NCBI GenBank assembly: GCA_937924675.1
Contig: CALEVL010000301.1
Coordinates: 1 to 26,693, forward strand
Length of the DNA: 26,693 nucleotides
Direction: 5' to 3'
DNA from: an uncultured Ignavibacteria bacterium
GTDB lineage: Bacteria > Bacteroidota > Ignavibacteria > Tepidaquicellales > Tepidaquicellaceae
In this document: positions 16,098 through 24,613 of the stretch, in pieces
Layout of the letters: every line of letters begins with the position of its first letter
Numbering within the stretch: position 1 is the first letter of the stretch
Notes under the pieces: generated by a model
Databases searched by the model: none
The model's input: only the letters and a program-made list of their open reading frames with translations
Told to the model about the DNA's origin: nothing
Program-made: the position numbers and the translations under genes

Positions 16098-16181
16098 GTT
16101 TAGATGAGAATTTTATTAGCATATCGTTGTTTGATGATTATTCTTTGATACCAATCATATCACTCTAATTATTATGTTATT

Positions 16182-19100
16182 ATGAGAAAACTGAAAACAG
16201 GCCGTCACATAGTTGTATCACTGCTCTTCTCAATATTATGCTTGACATTATCAGAAGACTCAAGTGGACAGAATAAGACGGCAACCAAGTCACCTAGGAT
16301 TCCGGATTTCAGGATGATCGAAACAAATGAATCCTATGTTGAATTTGAATTCATACCTCAGTATACCGGCGATTTGCAATTCGAGAATCAGATTCGTGAG
16401 ACACACAAAATAGGAGCACCGGATATCGGGCTCAGATCATTTCCTGTGTTATTGCCGGTGAAGCTGAATAACAGTATACAAATTCTGGATTCAAAATACG
16501 AAGAGATTCAATCGTCTGAAATAAAACCTGTACCTGCTTACCTAAAAGACAAGAATAAGAATGCCGATGTCCCGTATTTTGAAGCAGATCAGAAGATCTA
16601 CTCAAAAGCATCTTACTATCCGCCGGATATTGCACAGTTGATTTTTTCAGGATCGGTCAGAAACAAATATGTTGGTTATGCAAATTTATATCCTTTATCC
16701 TATAACCCTGTTACCGGCACACTCAGGAAATACAGTTACATGAGAGTGCGTGTTACATTTGGCGGTGCACCAAACAATACCGGCAGAGTTCTTAGCAACG
16801 AGGAGAAGATATTTCTGTCACAGACAGGTATCAATTGGCATACGGCTAAGAACTGGTCAACAACAGAATTTAACTCAGTCCGTGATCTGCCGATCGTAAA
16901 CAGTATTTTCAGTACCGGTGACTTCTATAAACTGGAAGTGAAAGAGACCGGCATGTACAGGATGGATAAGAATTTCCTTCAAAATGCAGGGATCAATGTA
17001 AGTAACATTAATCCAAAGACTATCAAGATTTATGGAAATGACGGCAGTGAAATTCCGTATGACAATTCAATAGAAACACCTTTTGATCCGATTGAAAACA
17101 GAATTCATGTATCGGGTGAAGATGACGGCGTATTTAATGATGGTGATTATGTATTGTTCTATGGCAAAGGAACCAATGACTGGGAGTATGATTCGCTTGC
17201 AAGAACCTGGCTGAAAAGAATCAATCATTTTTCCACGTCAAATTACTATTGGATAACATATGGCGGAAACAACGGACTAAGAATGGAGACGGTCAATTCC
17301 CCGTCAGTGCAGGGAATTCAGCCGTTGCCTTATTTCAAGGAGAAATTCTTTGAAGAACCGGAAGTAAACAACCTTGGCTCAACAGGATACCTTTGGGTCA
17401 GCCAAAGTATTGGTGTAAATCAGAGTTTTACATTTAACAGAGAGTTAAAGGGTTATGTTGAAGGAAGCAATGTTAATGTCAGATTCAGATTCGGTAATGG
17501 TTCATTTTTCCCGGAGATATGGCGACTTGAAGATCTGAGTTCGGGATTTCAGGTAAATCAATATGTGCCGCAGCTATCAAGTACCTTCACTCACGTTATT
17601 CTTTCTTATCTCAATGACAACAGATATGGTGCAACATATCCTCTGAACCCGGGTAAGAAGAATATTGATTTCCGGGCTTCACTCCCGACTTCAAACGGTA
17701 ATTCACAAAATGTGATAGGATATTATGATTTTATAGAAGTTCTTTATAACAAGCAGCTTAGAGCTGAGAATGATATACTAAGATTCACAGCACCTGATAC
17801 CACCGGATTGCTGCAGTTTGACATTTCCGGATTCACTGAATCTGATGTAAAAGTTTATGATGTAACAACTCATCAGTCTCCGGTAATTATAAAGTGGTTT
17901 GAGAATAGTAATGGAACAATAAAATTCCAAACGAACTCCGTACTTTCTAACCCAAGACAATTCTTTGCTATCGGCGGAAACAAATATAAAACACCTGCTT
18001 CAGTCTCTTCCAGATTGCAGAATCAGAATCTGAAAGGTGATCTAGCTTCAGGCACTTCATTCATAATTATTACTCCTAAAGAATTTGTCACTGCGGCAAA
18101 CAGATTAAAGTCGCATCGTGAGCAATCCGGTCCATCTTATCTCAAAACAACAGTAATAGAGATAGACAAAATCTTTAACGAGTTTTCTTCCGGACTCTAC
18201 GATCCGGTTGCGATGAGAAATTTTCTAAAGTATGCTTACAACAATTGGGATGAAAGACCGGTGTACGTGTTGTTTTTTGGAGACGGCAGTTATGATTACA
18301 AGAATATCTATTCTCTGTATAACCAGGGCATAAAGAACTGGGTACCTCCGATTCAGAAAAATTCCGAATTTGCCGATGATGTTGACAGTTACTGCAGCGA
18401 TGACTACATAGTTGAATTCACGGAAAACCATCCTGCCCCGGGAGGTACTAATATCCCTGACATGGCTTCAGGAAGAATGTGTATCAATTCACTTGATGAA
18501 GCAAATACTGTTGTAGATAAGGTCATAGCTTATGAAGATCCTGCTAACTTTGACAAGTGGCGCTTAGAAGTAATGTATGTTGCAGACGACGGCTGGACAA
18601 CCGAAAATACCGGGGGAGAAGAAGGAAGCCTTCATACTGATCAATGTGAAGATGTTGCAGAGAATCATACCCCTGATTTCATACTAAAAGATAAGTTATA
18701 CATAGTAACATATCCTTCTGAAATTACACCACAGGGAAGGAGAAAGCCGGGAGCTAATTCTGACATTATAAAAAAGTGGAATGAAGGAAAACTTGTAATC
18801 AACTATACCGGACACGGAAGCACTGACCTCTGGGCTCATGAGCATATCTTTGTAAGGCAAACCAGTATTCCGCAGTTGAACAATAAGAACAAGTATCCGA
18901 TGGTAACAATCGCAAGTTGTGATCTTGCCAGATGGGACGATCCATTCAACATCAGCGCAGCGGAACAACTTGTGTCTATTAAAGACAAAGGTGCCATTGC
19001 AATTTCTGCAGCAGTAAGACCGGTGTACAGTATTCCAAATGCCATATACAATAATAAGCTTTACGATAATCTGTTCAAATCTGATACACTTAATCAGACG

Positions 19101-20264
19101 ATCAGATTAGGAAGAGCAATTTACAATGTCAAGCAGCAATTGTACTTCGACAATGATCTGAAGTTTGCACTATTGGGAGATCCAACATTGAGACTCGGAC
19201 TTCCTAGTTACAGAACCAGGATTGACAGTATAAACAATGTCCCGGGAACTTCCCTGTTTGAAATGAAAGCACTCCAAAAAGTGAAAATTTCCGGAAGCGT
19301 TTTGAAGAGCGATTCGAGCTTTTGGGCTGACTTTAATGGCGATATGGATCTCAGAGTATTTGATGTTAATAAGAATATTACTCTTCTTGATTTTGGGTAT
19401 CAGTTCAGTTTTAAGCAGTTGGGAGGAATTATATACTCCGGAAAGACACTCGTTTCAAATGGAAGATGGACAGTAGAGTTTATCGTTCCCAGAGATATTT
19501 CCTACAATCCGGGAAACGGTAAGATCATTTCTTATTTCCATAACAATTCCGTTGACGGACTTGGATATTCCAACAACTTCATCATGAACGGAATTGACAC
19601 AACGGCTGCGGCAGATTCAACCGGACCTGTTATCAGTCTTTACCTTGACAGCAGAAATTTCAGAACCGGCGGCCTAGTGAATCAGAATCCAAAGTTGATT
19701 GCCGACTTCTATGATGAACACGGGCTGAATCTTACCGGAAATATCGGACATAAGATCGAAGCAATCATCAATGATAATGAGAATGCAAAACTGGATCTCA
19801 CTCCGCTTTTCTCAAGCACGGCGGGATACCAAAACGGTTCGCTTGAATACAGTTTTCAGAATCTACCGGAAGGAAGACACAAGCTTGAAGTGAGAGCTTG
19901 GGACACATACAATAACTTCAATTCGCAGATCATTGAATTTTCTGTGAAGGGCTCGTCAGAGCTTGCATTGGAAGAGGTTTACAACTATCCGAATCCAATG
20001 AAGAATTTCACTAACTTTGTCTTTCAGCACAATCTTGATGAGTCAATTCAGGCAGATATCCGCATTTACACATCTGCAGGAAGACTAATAAAAGAATTGA
20101 ATAAGACTAATATTACTGATAAGTTCGTCAGCATCGAATGGGACGGAAGAGATACTGATGGCGATTACATCGCCAATGGCACTTACCTATTTAAAATTAA
20201 CATTAAATCAGAAAGCGGCAACTTTGCCAGGAGTTCAACCGGCAAGTTGGTTGTTCTCAAATAA
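16182..20264 (+). CDS. porU: Type IX secretion system sortase PorU
   Basis: Cell-surface cysteine peptidase (family C25, gingipain fold) that removes the C-terminal domain of T9SS cargo and links the cargo to the surface. The 1360-residue protein has a signal peptide (about 1-29), a beta-rich N-terminal region, and a C25 domain from about 623: FIIITPKEF, VYVLFFGDGSYDYKN, then the catalytic pair H878 in INYTGHGS and C913 in TIASCDLARW, 35 residues apart as expected. Later it has LGDPTLRLGLP. Residues 1267-1360 form a FlgD/T9SS-type C-terminal domain (YNYPNPMKN, ADIRIYTSAGRLIKEL, NGTYLFKI, GKLVVLK), which in PorU is retained for PorV binding. It is somewhat longer than Porphyromonas PorU. porV follows 19 bases downstream, so the two are co-expressed. 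No Shine-Dalgarno is evident before the ATG. Confidence 0.93.
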   Translation: MRKLKTGRHIVVSLLFSILCLTLSEDSSGQNKTATKSPRIPDFRMIETNESYVEFEFIPQYTGDLQFENQIRETHKIGAPDIGLRSFPVLLPVKLNNSIQILDSKYEEIQSSEIKPVPAYLKDKNKNADVPYFEADQKIYSKASYYPPDIAQLIFSGSVRNKYVGYANLYPLSYNPVTGTLRKYSYMRVRVTFGGAPNNTGRVLSNEEKIFLSQTGINWHTAKNWSTTEFNSVRDLPIVNSIFSTGDFYKLEVKETGMYRMDKNFLQNAGINVSNINPKTIKIYGNDGSEIPYDNSIETPFDPIENRIHVSGEDDGVFNDGDYVLFYGKGTNDWEYDSLARTWLKRINHFSTSNYYWITYGGNNGLRMETVNSPSVQGIQPLPYFKEKFFEEPEVNNLGSTGYLWVSQSIGVNQSFTFNRELKGYVEGSNVNVRFRFGNGSFFPEIWRLEDLSSGFQVNQYVPQLSSTFTHVILSYLNDNRYGATYPLNPGKKNIDFRASLPTSNGNSQNVIGYYDFIEVLYNKQLRAENDILRFTAPDTTGLLQFDISGFTESDVKVYDVTTHQSPVIIKWFENSNGTIKFQTNSVLSNPRQFFAIGGNKYKTPASVSSRLQNQNLKGDLASGTSFIIITPKEFVTAANRLKSHREQSGPSYLKTTVIEIDKIFNEFSSGLYDPVAMRNFLKYAYNNWDERPVYVLFFGDGSYDYKNIYSLYNQGIKNWVPPIQKNSEFADDVDSYCSDDYIVEFTENHPAPGGTNIPDMASGRMCINSLDEANTVVDKVIAYEDPANFDKWRLEVMYVADDGWTTENTGGEEGSLHTDQCEDVAENHTPDFILKDKLYIVTYPSEITPQGRRKPGANSDIIKKWNEGKLVINYTGHGSTDLWAHEHIFVRQTSIPQLNNKNKYPMVTIASCDLARWDDPFNISAAEQLVSIKDKGAIAISAAVRPVYSIPNAIYNNKLYDNLFKSDTLNQTIRLGRAIYNVKQQLYFDNDLKFALLGDPTLRLGLPSYRTRIDSINNVPGTSLFEMKALQKVKISGSVLKSDSSFWADFNGDMDLRVFDVNKNITLLDFGYQFSFKQLGGIIYSGKTLVSNGRWTVEFIVPRDISYNPGNGKIISYFHNNSVDGLGYSNNFIMNGIDTTAAADSTGPVISLYLDSRNFRTGGLVNQNPKLIADFYDEHGLNLTGNIGHKIEAIINDNENAKLDLTPLFSSTAGYQNGSLEYSFQNLPEGRHKLEVRAWDTYNNFNSQIIEFSVKGSSELALEEVYNYPNPMKNFTNFVFQHNLDESIQADIRIYTSAGRLIKELNKTNITDKFVSIEWDGRDTDGDYIANGTYLFKINIKSESGNFARSSTGKLVVLK

Positions 20265-20270
20265 ATAAAC

Positions 20271-20276
20271 GGAGGG
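20271..20276 (+). promoter_or_regulatory. Strong ribosome-binding site (GGAGGG) that fixes the TTG start of porV
   Basis: GGAGGG lies 7 bases before the TTG at 20284. An in-frame stop at 20278 excludes any earlier start, and no ATG occurs before the end of the signal peptide, so TTG is the only sensible initiator. Confidence 0.85.
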
Positions 20277-20283
20277 ATAAAAC

Positions 20284-21444
20284 TTGATCTTCAAAAAATC
20301 TTCAGCGGCGCTTCTTTGGTGTTTAATCGTTGCCGGAATTTTTCAAATTAGTGGAAGCAGCGCTTATTCTCAAAACTCGGTTTCCACCGGTGTTCCATTT
20401 CTACTTATCGGACCTAACTCACGATTCTGCGGTATGGGTGAAACAGGTACTTCAATTTCCGATGATGCCTCTGCAATGTTCTGGAATCCTTCAGGACTTG
20501 CATTCCAGAAAAAAGGTACGGAAATAAATTTCACTCACTCTCCCTGGCTTGCCGGATTGAGTATTGGTGATTTGTTTTACGACTATATTGCATCGCAATC
20601 ATATATCAAGGATATTAACGGAACCGTTGGCGCAAGTTTAACTTATCTGAACATCGGTGAAGTTATAGTAACTGATGAATTCGGAAATCCACAACCTGAC
20701 AGAAACTACAAAGCTTACGAACTTTCATTCTCTGCCGCTTATGCAACTATGTTCGGAAAGGACTGGAGTGGTGGAGTTCAAGGTACATTCATATACAGCC
20801 GACTCTCTCCGAATGATCTTACGGTTGGTAATGAACAAGGAACAGGTACCGGAATCAGTGCATCCTTCGGGCTTTCGACTATTTTCAGACCTGTTAACAA
20901 AACAGCTCCGTCATTCCTGAAAGACAAATTTTCTTTCGGAGCAAATCTTAGCAACATGGGACCGGCTATCTCCTATGTAGATGCAGCTCAGGCAGACCCG
21001 CTTCCTACACAGCTTCGTCTGGCTTTCTCTTATGATGTTGTTGAAACAGAATTCAATACTCTTACACTTGCAGCTGACTTTGCGAAACTAATGGTCAACA
21101 GAACATCTGCTGTACTTGATACTGCAGGTAATGTTATCACACCGGGTGAAGTTGATCCATGGTATGAAGCACTTTTCACTTCATGGAAAGGCGGAATATC
21201 AGGAATAGTAAAGTCATTTCAGGCTTCCGTTGGTGCTGAATACTGGTACGGAAATCCAAAGCTTATTGCTCTCAGAGCCGGATACTTCTATGAGGATCCG
21301 TCTATCGGTAACAGAAAGTTCATAACACTTGGCGCAGGATTGCGATATGATTATCTTGGATTTGATTTCAGTTACATCAATACAATTGAAGAGAACCATC
21401 CGCTTGCAAATACTCTCAGATTCGGATTGCTTGTTCAGTTCTGA
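20284..21444 (+). CDS. porV: Type IX secretion system outer-membrane protein PorV (LptO)
   Basis: Outer-membrane beta-barrel of the FadL/PorV type that collects cargo from the T9SS translocon and delivers it to PorU. The 386 residues match PorV (about 390). The start is TTG, giving MIFKKSSAALLWCLIVAG and a signal peptide ending near ASYSQ-like SSAYSQ at about residue 30. The family motif follows: GVPFLLIGPNSRFCGMGETGTSISDDASAMFWNPSGLAF. Amphipathic strands continue to a terminal aromatic residue (LRFGLLVQF), the barrel-insertion signal. It lies directly behind porU, which supports PorV over the related PorQ, and ends at a perfect intrinsic terminator. Confidence 0.93.
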   Translation: MIFKKSSAALLWCLIVAGIFQISGSSAYSQNSVSTGVPFLLIGPNSRFCGMGETGTSISDDASAMFWNPSGLAFQKKGTEINFTHSPWLAGLSIGDLFYDYIASQSYIKDINGTVGASLTYLNIGEVIVTDEFGNPQPDRNYKAYELSFSAAYATMFGKDWSGGVQGTFIYSRLSPNDLTVGNEQGTGTGISASFGLSTIFRPVNKTAPSFLKDKFSFGANLSNMGPAISYVDAAQADPLPTQLRLAFSYDVVETEFNTLTLAADFAKLMVNRTSAVLDTAGNVITPGEVDPWYEALFTSWKGGISGIVKSFQASVGAEYWYGNPKLIALRAGYFYEDPSIGNRKFITLGAGLRYDYLGFDFSYINTIEENHPLANTLRFGLLVQF

Positions 21445-21469
21445 TCTGCTTTCGTAATTCAGAAAATTG

Positions 21470-21503
21470 AAACCATAGTTTGAGAGATTGAACTATGGTT
21501 TTT
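21470..21503 (+). terminator. Intrinsic terminator after porV
   Basis: AAACCATAGTT (21470-21480) and AACTATGGTTT (21491-21501) pair perfectly over 11 bp around a 10-base loop, with a T-run to 21503. It lies 25 bases past the porV stop and only 20 bases before the next start codon, so it also controls readthrough into the M6-like gene. Confidence 0.85.
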
Positions 21504-21523
21504 AATATTTATAAGACATCAAA

Positions 21524-24500
21524 ATGAATATCATAAGTAAGTTTGTTTTTCTACTGATCCTGTTGTCCAATGCGTTTTCAATTTATGCTCAGGACAAAAA
21601 AATTGCTCCTGCACTTTCGCATCCGCTGAAATTCGGTCTGGAGAACTCACAATCTAAAGAGCGTGATTATTACAATGGTGTGGATTCAGTTAAAGTTGTT
21701 GCAATTCTTGTGCAGTTTCAGGAAGACGACGATAACCGCAGTACAGGCAACGGTCTTTTTGATCTGTCAAATAAATATTTGAATCCAAACACAGGAAGAG
21801 ATACTGTTGTTGACGCTCCGCCGTATGACAGTGCTTACTTTGTTGATCACTTGATGTTCCTGCAAAACTATTACAACAAGTCATCAAAGGGAAAACTAAA
21901 GATAAATTTTGATTTGTATGGTACTGTTATAAATATGCCAAACAAGATGGAGGCATATTCTCCGCAGAGAAACGAGAACAATGCAAAGCTTGGAAATCTC
22001 TATCAGGATGCATGGTCTAGGGCAGATGCGTTCATTGATTTTTCACAGTATCAGAATCAAAAAGTTGCTTATGTAATATTTCACGCAGGAGTTGGAAGAG
22101 ATGTTGATTTGACTTCTGTATTCGGTTTTGACCCGACACCCTATGATATCCCATCTGTTTTTATTGGATTGAAGAACCTCAGAGAATTCTTTGGAAACAA
22201 CTATAACGGTTATCAAACTTCAGATGGTGTTTTAATTCAGAACTCACTTATTATACCTTCAACTGAGATCAGGGAGCTTGATCTTATCTCAGGAAGATTT
22301 CTTCTTGAACTTGGCATGAATGGTATATTAACGGCAAGTTTCGGAAGTTATCTGGGACTGCCTGATCTGTTCAATACTTCCAATGGCAAGACTGCTATCG
22401 GAAGATTCGGCTTGATGGATGGTCAGTCGTTGTTCAGCTATAACGGAATATTCCCTCCTGAACCTTCTGCATGGGAGAAGATCTATCTTGGTTGGGTTAA
22501 GCCGGTTACAATCTCATACGGAACTGAAAATATAAAATTGCCCGCAGTTTCTAAATTTGTTGAACGCGATTCAGCAATTTACAAGGTTCTTATCAGCAGT
22601 CAGGAATATTTCCTGATTGAAAACAGAAACAGGGATCCTGAAGGAGACGGACAAAGGATATACTCGCGAAACAGGACCTTTACAGATTCCACTCTTTATC
22701 AGTATGATGATCTTGATGGCTTTTACTATTCCGGCGGTTATGCCAGCCTATATAAGATCAATGGCAACGTAAGAGATGTTCAGACATTTGACTGGAGCCT
22801 GCCGGGTTTGATAGATGCTGATGATTCATATAAAGGCGGCATCTTGATTTGGCATATTGATGAAACTGTCATCAACGCAAACCTTTTATCAAATACTGTC
22901 AACAATAACATTGACAGAAGAGGAGTTGACCTGGAAGAAGCTAAAGGTGCGCAGGAAATCGGTGTTACATTCTCAACGCCATTCGGAAATGTTACAGGAG
23001 ACGGTACGATTGTTGACTATTGGTTTAACGGTTACCACAGCGTTCCGGATAATATCTATCAAAATCAGTTTACTCCGAATTCCATCCCAAGTTCACTTAG
23101 CTATTCACTTTCAAACAATAACATATACATAAAGAACTTCTCTGTCATGGATACACTCATGACAGCCAATGTAAGCATTGGTTCTGCAACGCTTAGTCCA
23201 TTGGCAGGCTTTCCAAAGAAGATGAGTTCTGATACGAATAATATCTCACAGGCAATAGCCTTTGATTTCACGGGAGATGCTTCAGAGGAACTATTTGCAA
23301 ATGACGGAACAGATATATATGGATTTTCTGATTCCGGACAACCATTGCGTGACTCCGGAATTGTTGTAAACGGCTATGGTGATTTTATACCTGCTCTCTT
23401 GGATGACGGACAGAAGTATATTATTGGTGTCAATGATAATTCAGTGAATTTTGTCAACTCTGCATTTGCTCAGCAGCAGGTAATCTTACCCGGTACATCC
23501 GTTGCTTCAGCACCTGTGCTGGTATTTTCTCCGGATGGATTCATTTATGCCGGAAGAGATAACGGAAGTATTTACAAATTGTCAAACGCTTTGGTTCCTC
23601 AACGCTTAGATTCCCTGTCAGGAAAGATTAACCAATTCGCAAGGTCAAGGACGAATGATTATGGCACTGCATTTGGCACTACGAAGTATGCAATTTACGG
23701 AGCACTTGTCAACAAAACATCTACCGATCTCCTTACTATAAATACCGGTAACGAGATATTTATAAACGGCAGCAAAGTAAACATTGCATACCAAATCGGT
23801 GAGATAGACTCACCTCCCACTCTGGCAGACCTTGACAGCGACGGAAAGCAGGAGATCATATTCAGTTCCGGTGGAAAAGTTTACGCGATCAATGCTACTG
23901 GTGTTCTGATTGACAACTTCCCTGCAAGAATAAGCGGTGAGGTAAAATCAGGTATTTCAGTATGCGATGTGAACGCGGATGAGATTTATGATCTTATATT
24001 TGTAACAACTGACGGCGATCTTTATGCATATAGTGCCGACGGAAAGATTGTTTCAAACTTCCCTATCAAGATCGGTGCCGGAACTTATTCCACACCCGCG
24101 CTTGCGAATTTTAATGACACACTCGGAATAGCAGTTGCCGGAGGAGACGGATTTTTATACGGATTCAAAACCAACATTAAGTATTCTTCAGCAAATGTTC
24201 TCTGGAAGAATTATCAAAAAGATCAATATCTCTCTAACAATAACTTTGTCACCGGAAGCAACCCTGTAACATTCAGCGAAAAACTTCCATCCGGCAGAGT
24301 TTACAACTGGCCGAATCCTGTATATGACGGTACAACTTTCATCCGTTATTACCTTAACGGAAATGCGACAAGTGTAAGTATACGCATTCTGGATCTTTCC
24401 GGCGAACTGGTAACTACTCTGAACGGGACCGCTATTTCAAATGCCGATAATGAAGTTCGATGGAATGTGTCCGATGTTCAAAGCGGAATTTACTATGGTG

Positions 24501-24565
24501 TAATATCGGCAGAGATTGACGGCGCATCGGAAGAGAAGATTATTAAGATCGCAATTGTAAAATAG
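21524..24565 (+). CDS. Secreted M6-like protein (inactive zinc site) with propeller repeats and T9SS sorting domain
   Basis: A 1013-residue exported protein. Residues 1-22 form a signal peptide. Residues about 50-560 resemble the M6/immune-inhibitor-A metallopeptidase fold: VKVVAILVQFQED, the FLQNYYNKSSKGKL segment, VAYVIFHAGVGRD, GLPDLFN (278-284), GRFGLMDG, PSAWEKIYLGWVKPV, YFLIENRNRDPEGDGQRIY and GGILIWHIDE. The HExxH zinc motif expected before GLPDLF is replaced by L261-E-L-G-M265, losing both His, and about ten residues are inserted before GLPDLF. Residues about 565-900 have FG-GAP/propeller-like repeats (PPTLADLDSDGKQEIIFSSG, GISVCDVNADEIYDLIFVT). The last about 90 residues are a T9SS type A domain (NWPNPVYDGTTFIRYYL, VSIRILDLSGELV, SGIYYGVI). 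It is next to porU-porV. It is probably a non-catalytic surface protein; M6 homology is judged by eye. Confidence 0.8.
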   Translation: MNIISKFVFLLILLSNAFSIYAQDKKIAPALSHPLKFGLENSQSKERDYYNGVDSVKVVAILVQFQEDDDNRSTGNGLFDLSNKYLNPNTGRDTVVDAPPYDSAYFVDHLMFLQNYYNKSSKGKLKINFDLYGTVINMPNKMEAYSPQRNENNAKLGNLYQDAWSRADAFIDFSQYQNQKVAYVIFHAGVGRDVDLTSVFGFDPTPYDIPSVFIGLKNLREFFGNNYNGYQTSDGVLIQNSLIIPSTEIRELDLISGRFLLELGMNGILTASFGSYLGLPDLFNTSNGKTAIGRFGLMDGQSLFSYNGIFPPEPSAWEKIYLGWVKPVTISYGTENIKLPAVSKFVERDSAIYKVLISSQEYFLIENRNRDPEGDGQRIYSRNRTFTDSTLYQYDDLDGFYYSGGYASLYKINGNVRDVQTFDWSLPGLIDADDSYKGGILIWHIDETVINANLLSNTVNNNIDRRGVDLEEAKGAQEIGVTFSTPFGNVTGDGTIVDYWFNGYHSVPDNIYQNQFTPNSIPSSLSYSLSNNNIYIKNFSVMDTLMTANVSIGSATLSPLAGFPKKMSSDTNNISQAIAFDFTGDASEELFANDGTDIYGFSDSGQPLRDSGIVVNGYGDFIPALLDDGQKYIIGVNDNSVNFVNSAFAQQQVILPGTSVASAPVLVFSPDGFIYAGRDNGSIYKLSNALVPQRLDSLSGKINQFARSRTNDYGTAFGTTKYAIYGALVNKTSTDLLTINTGNEIFINGSKVNIAYQIGEIDSPPTLADLDSDGKQEIIFSSGGKVYAINATGVLIDNFPARISGEVKSGISVCDVNADEIYDLIFVTTDGDLYAYSADGKIVSNFPIKIGAGTYSTPALANFNDTLGIAVAGGDGFLYGFKTNIKYSSANVLWKNYQKDQYLSNNNFVTGSNPVTFSEKLPSGRVYNWPNPVYDGTTFIRYYLNGNATSVSIRILDLSGELVTTLNGTAISNADNEVRWNVSDVQSGIYYGVISAEIDGASEEKIIKIAIVK

Positions 24566-24613
24566 GCATCAACCGAATTTAAGATTCTTCTTTCATATTA
24601 AAAGGTGTGAGCA

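Noticed and set aside
15956..16168. 70-residue frame between rnc and porU
   Set aside because: No ribosome-binding site, start lies inside the promoter region, and the frame crosses the leader hairpin; composition is not protein-like.
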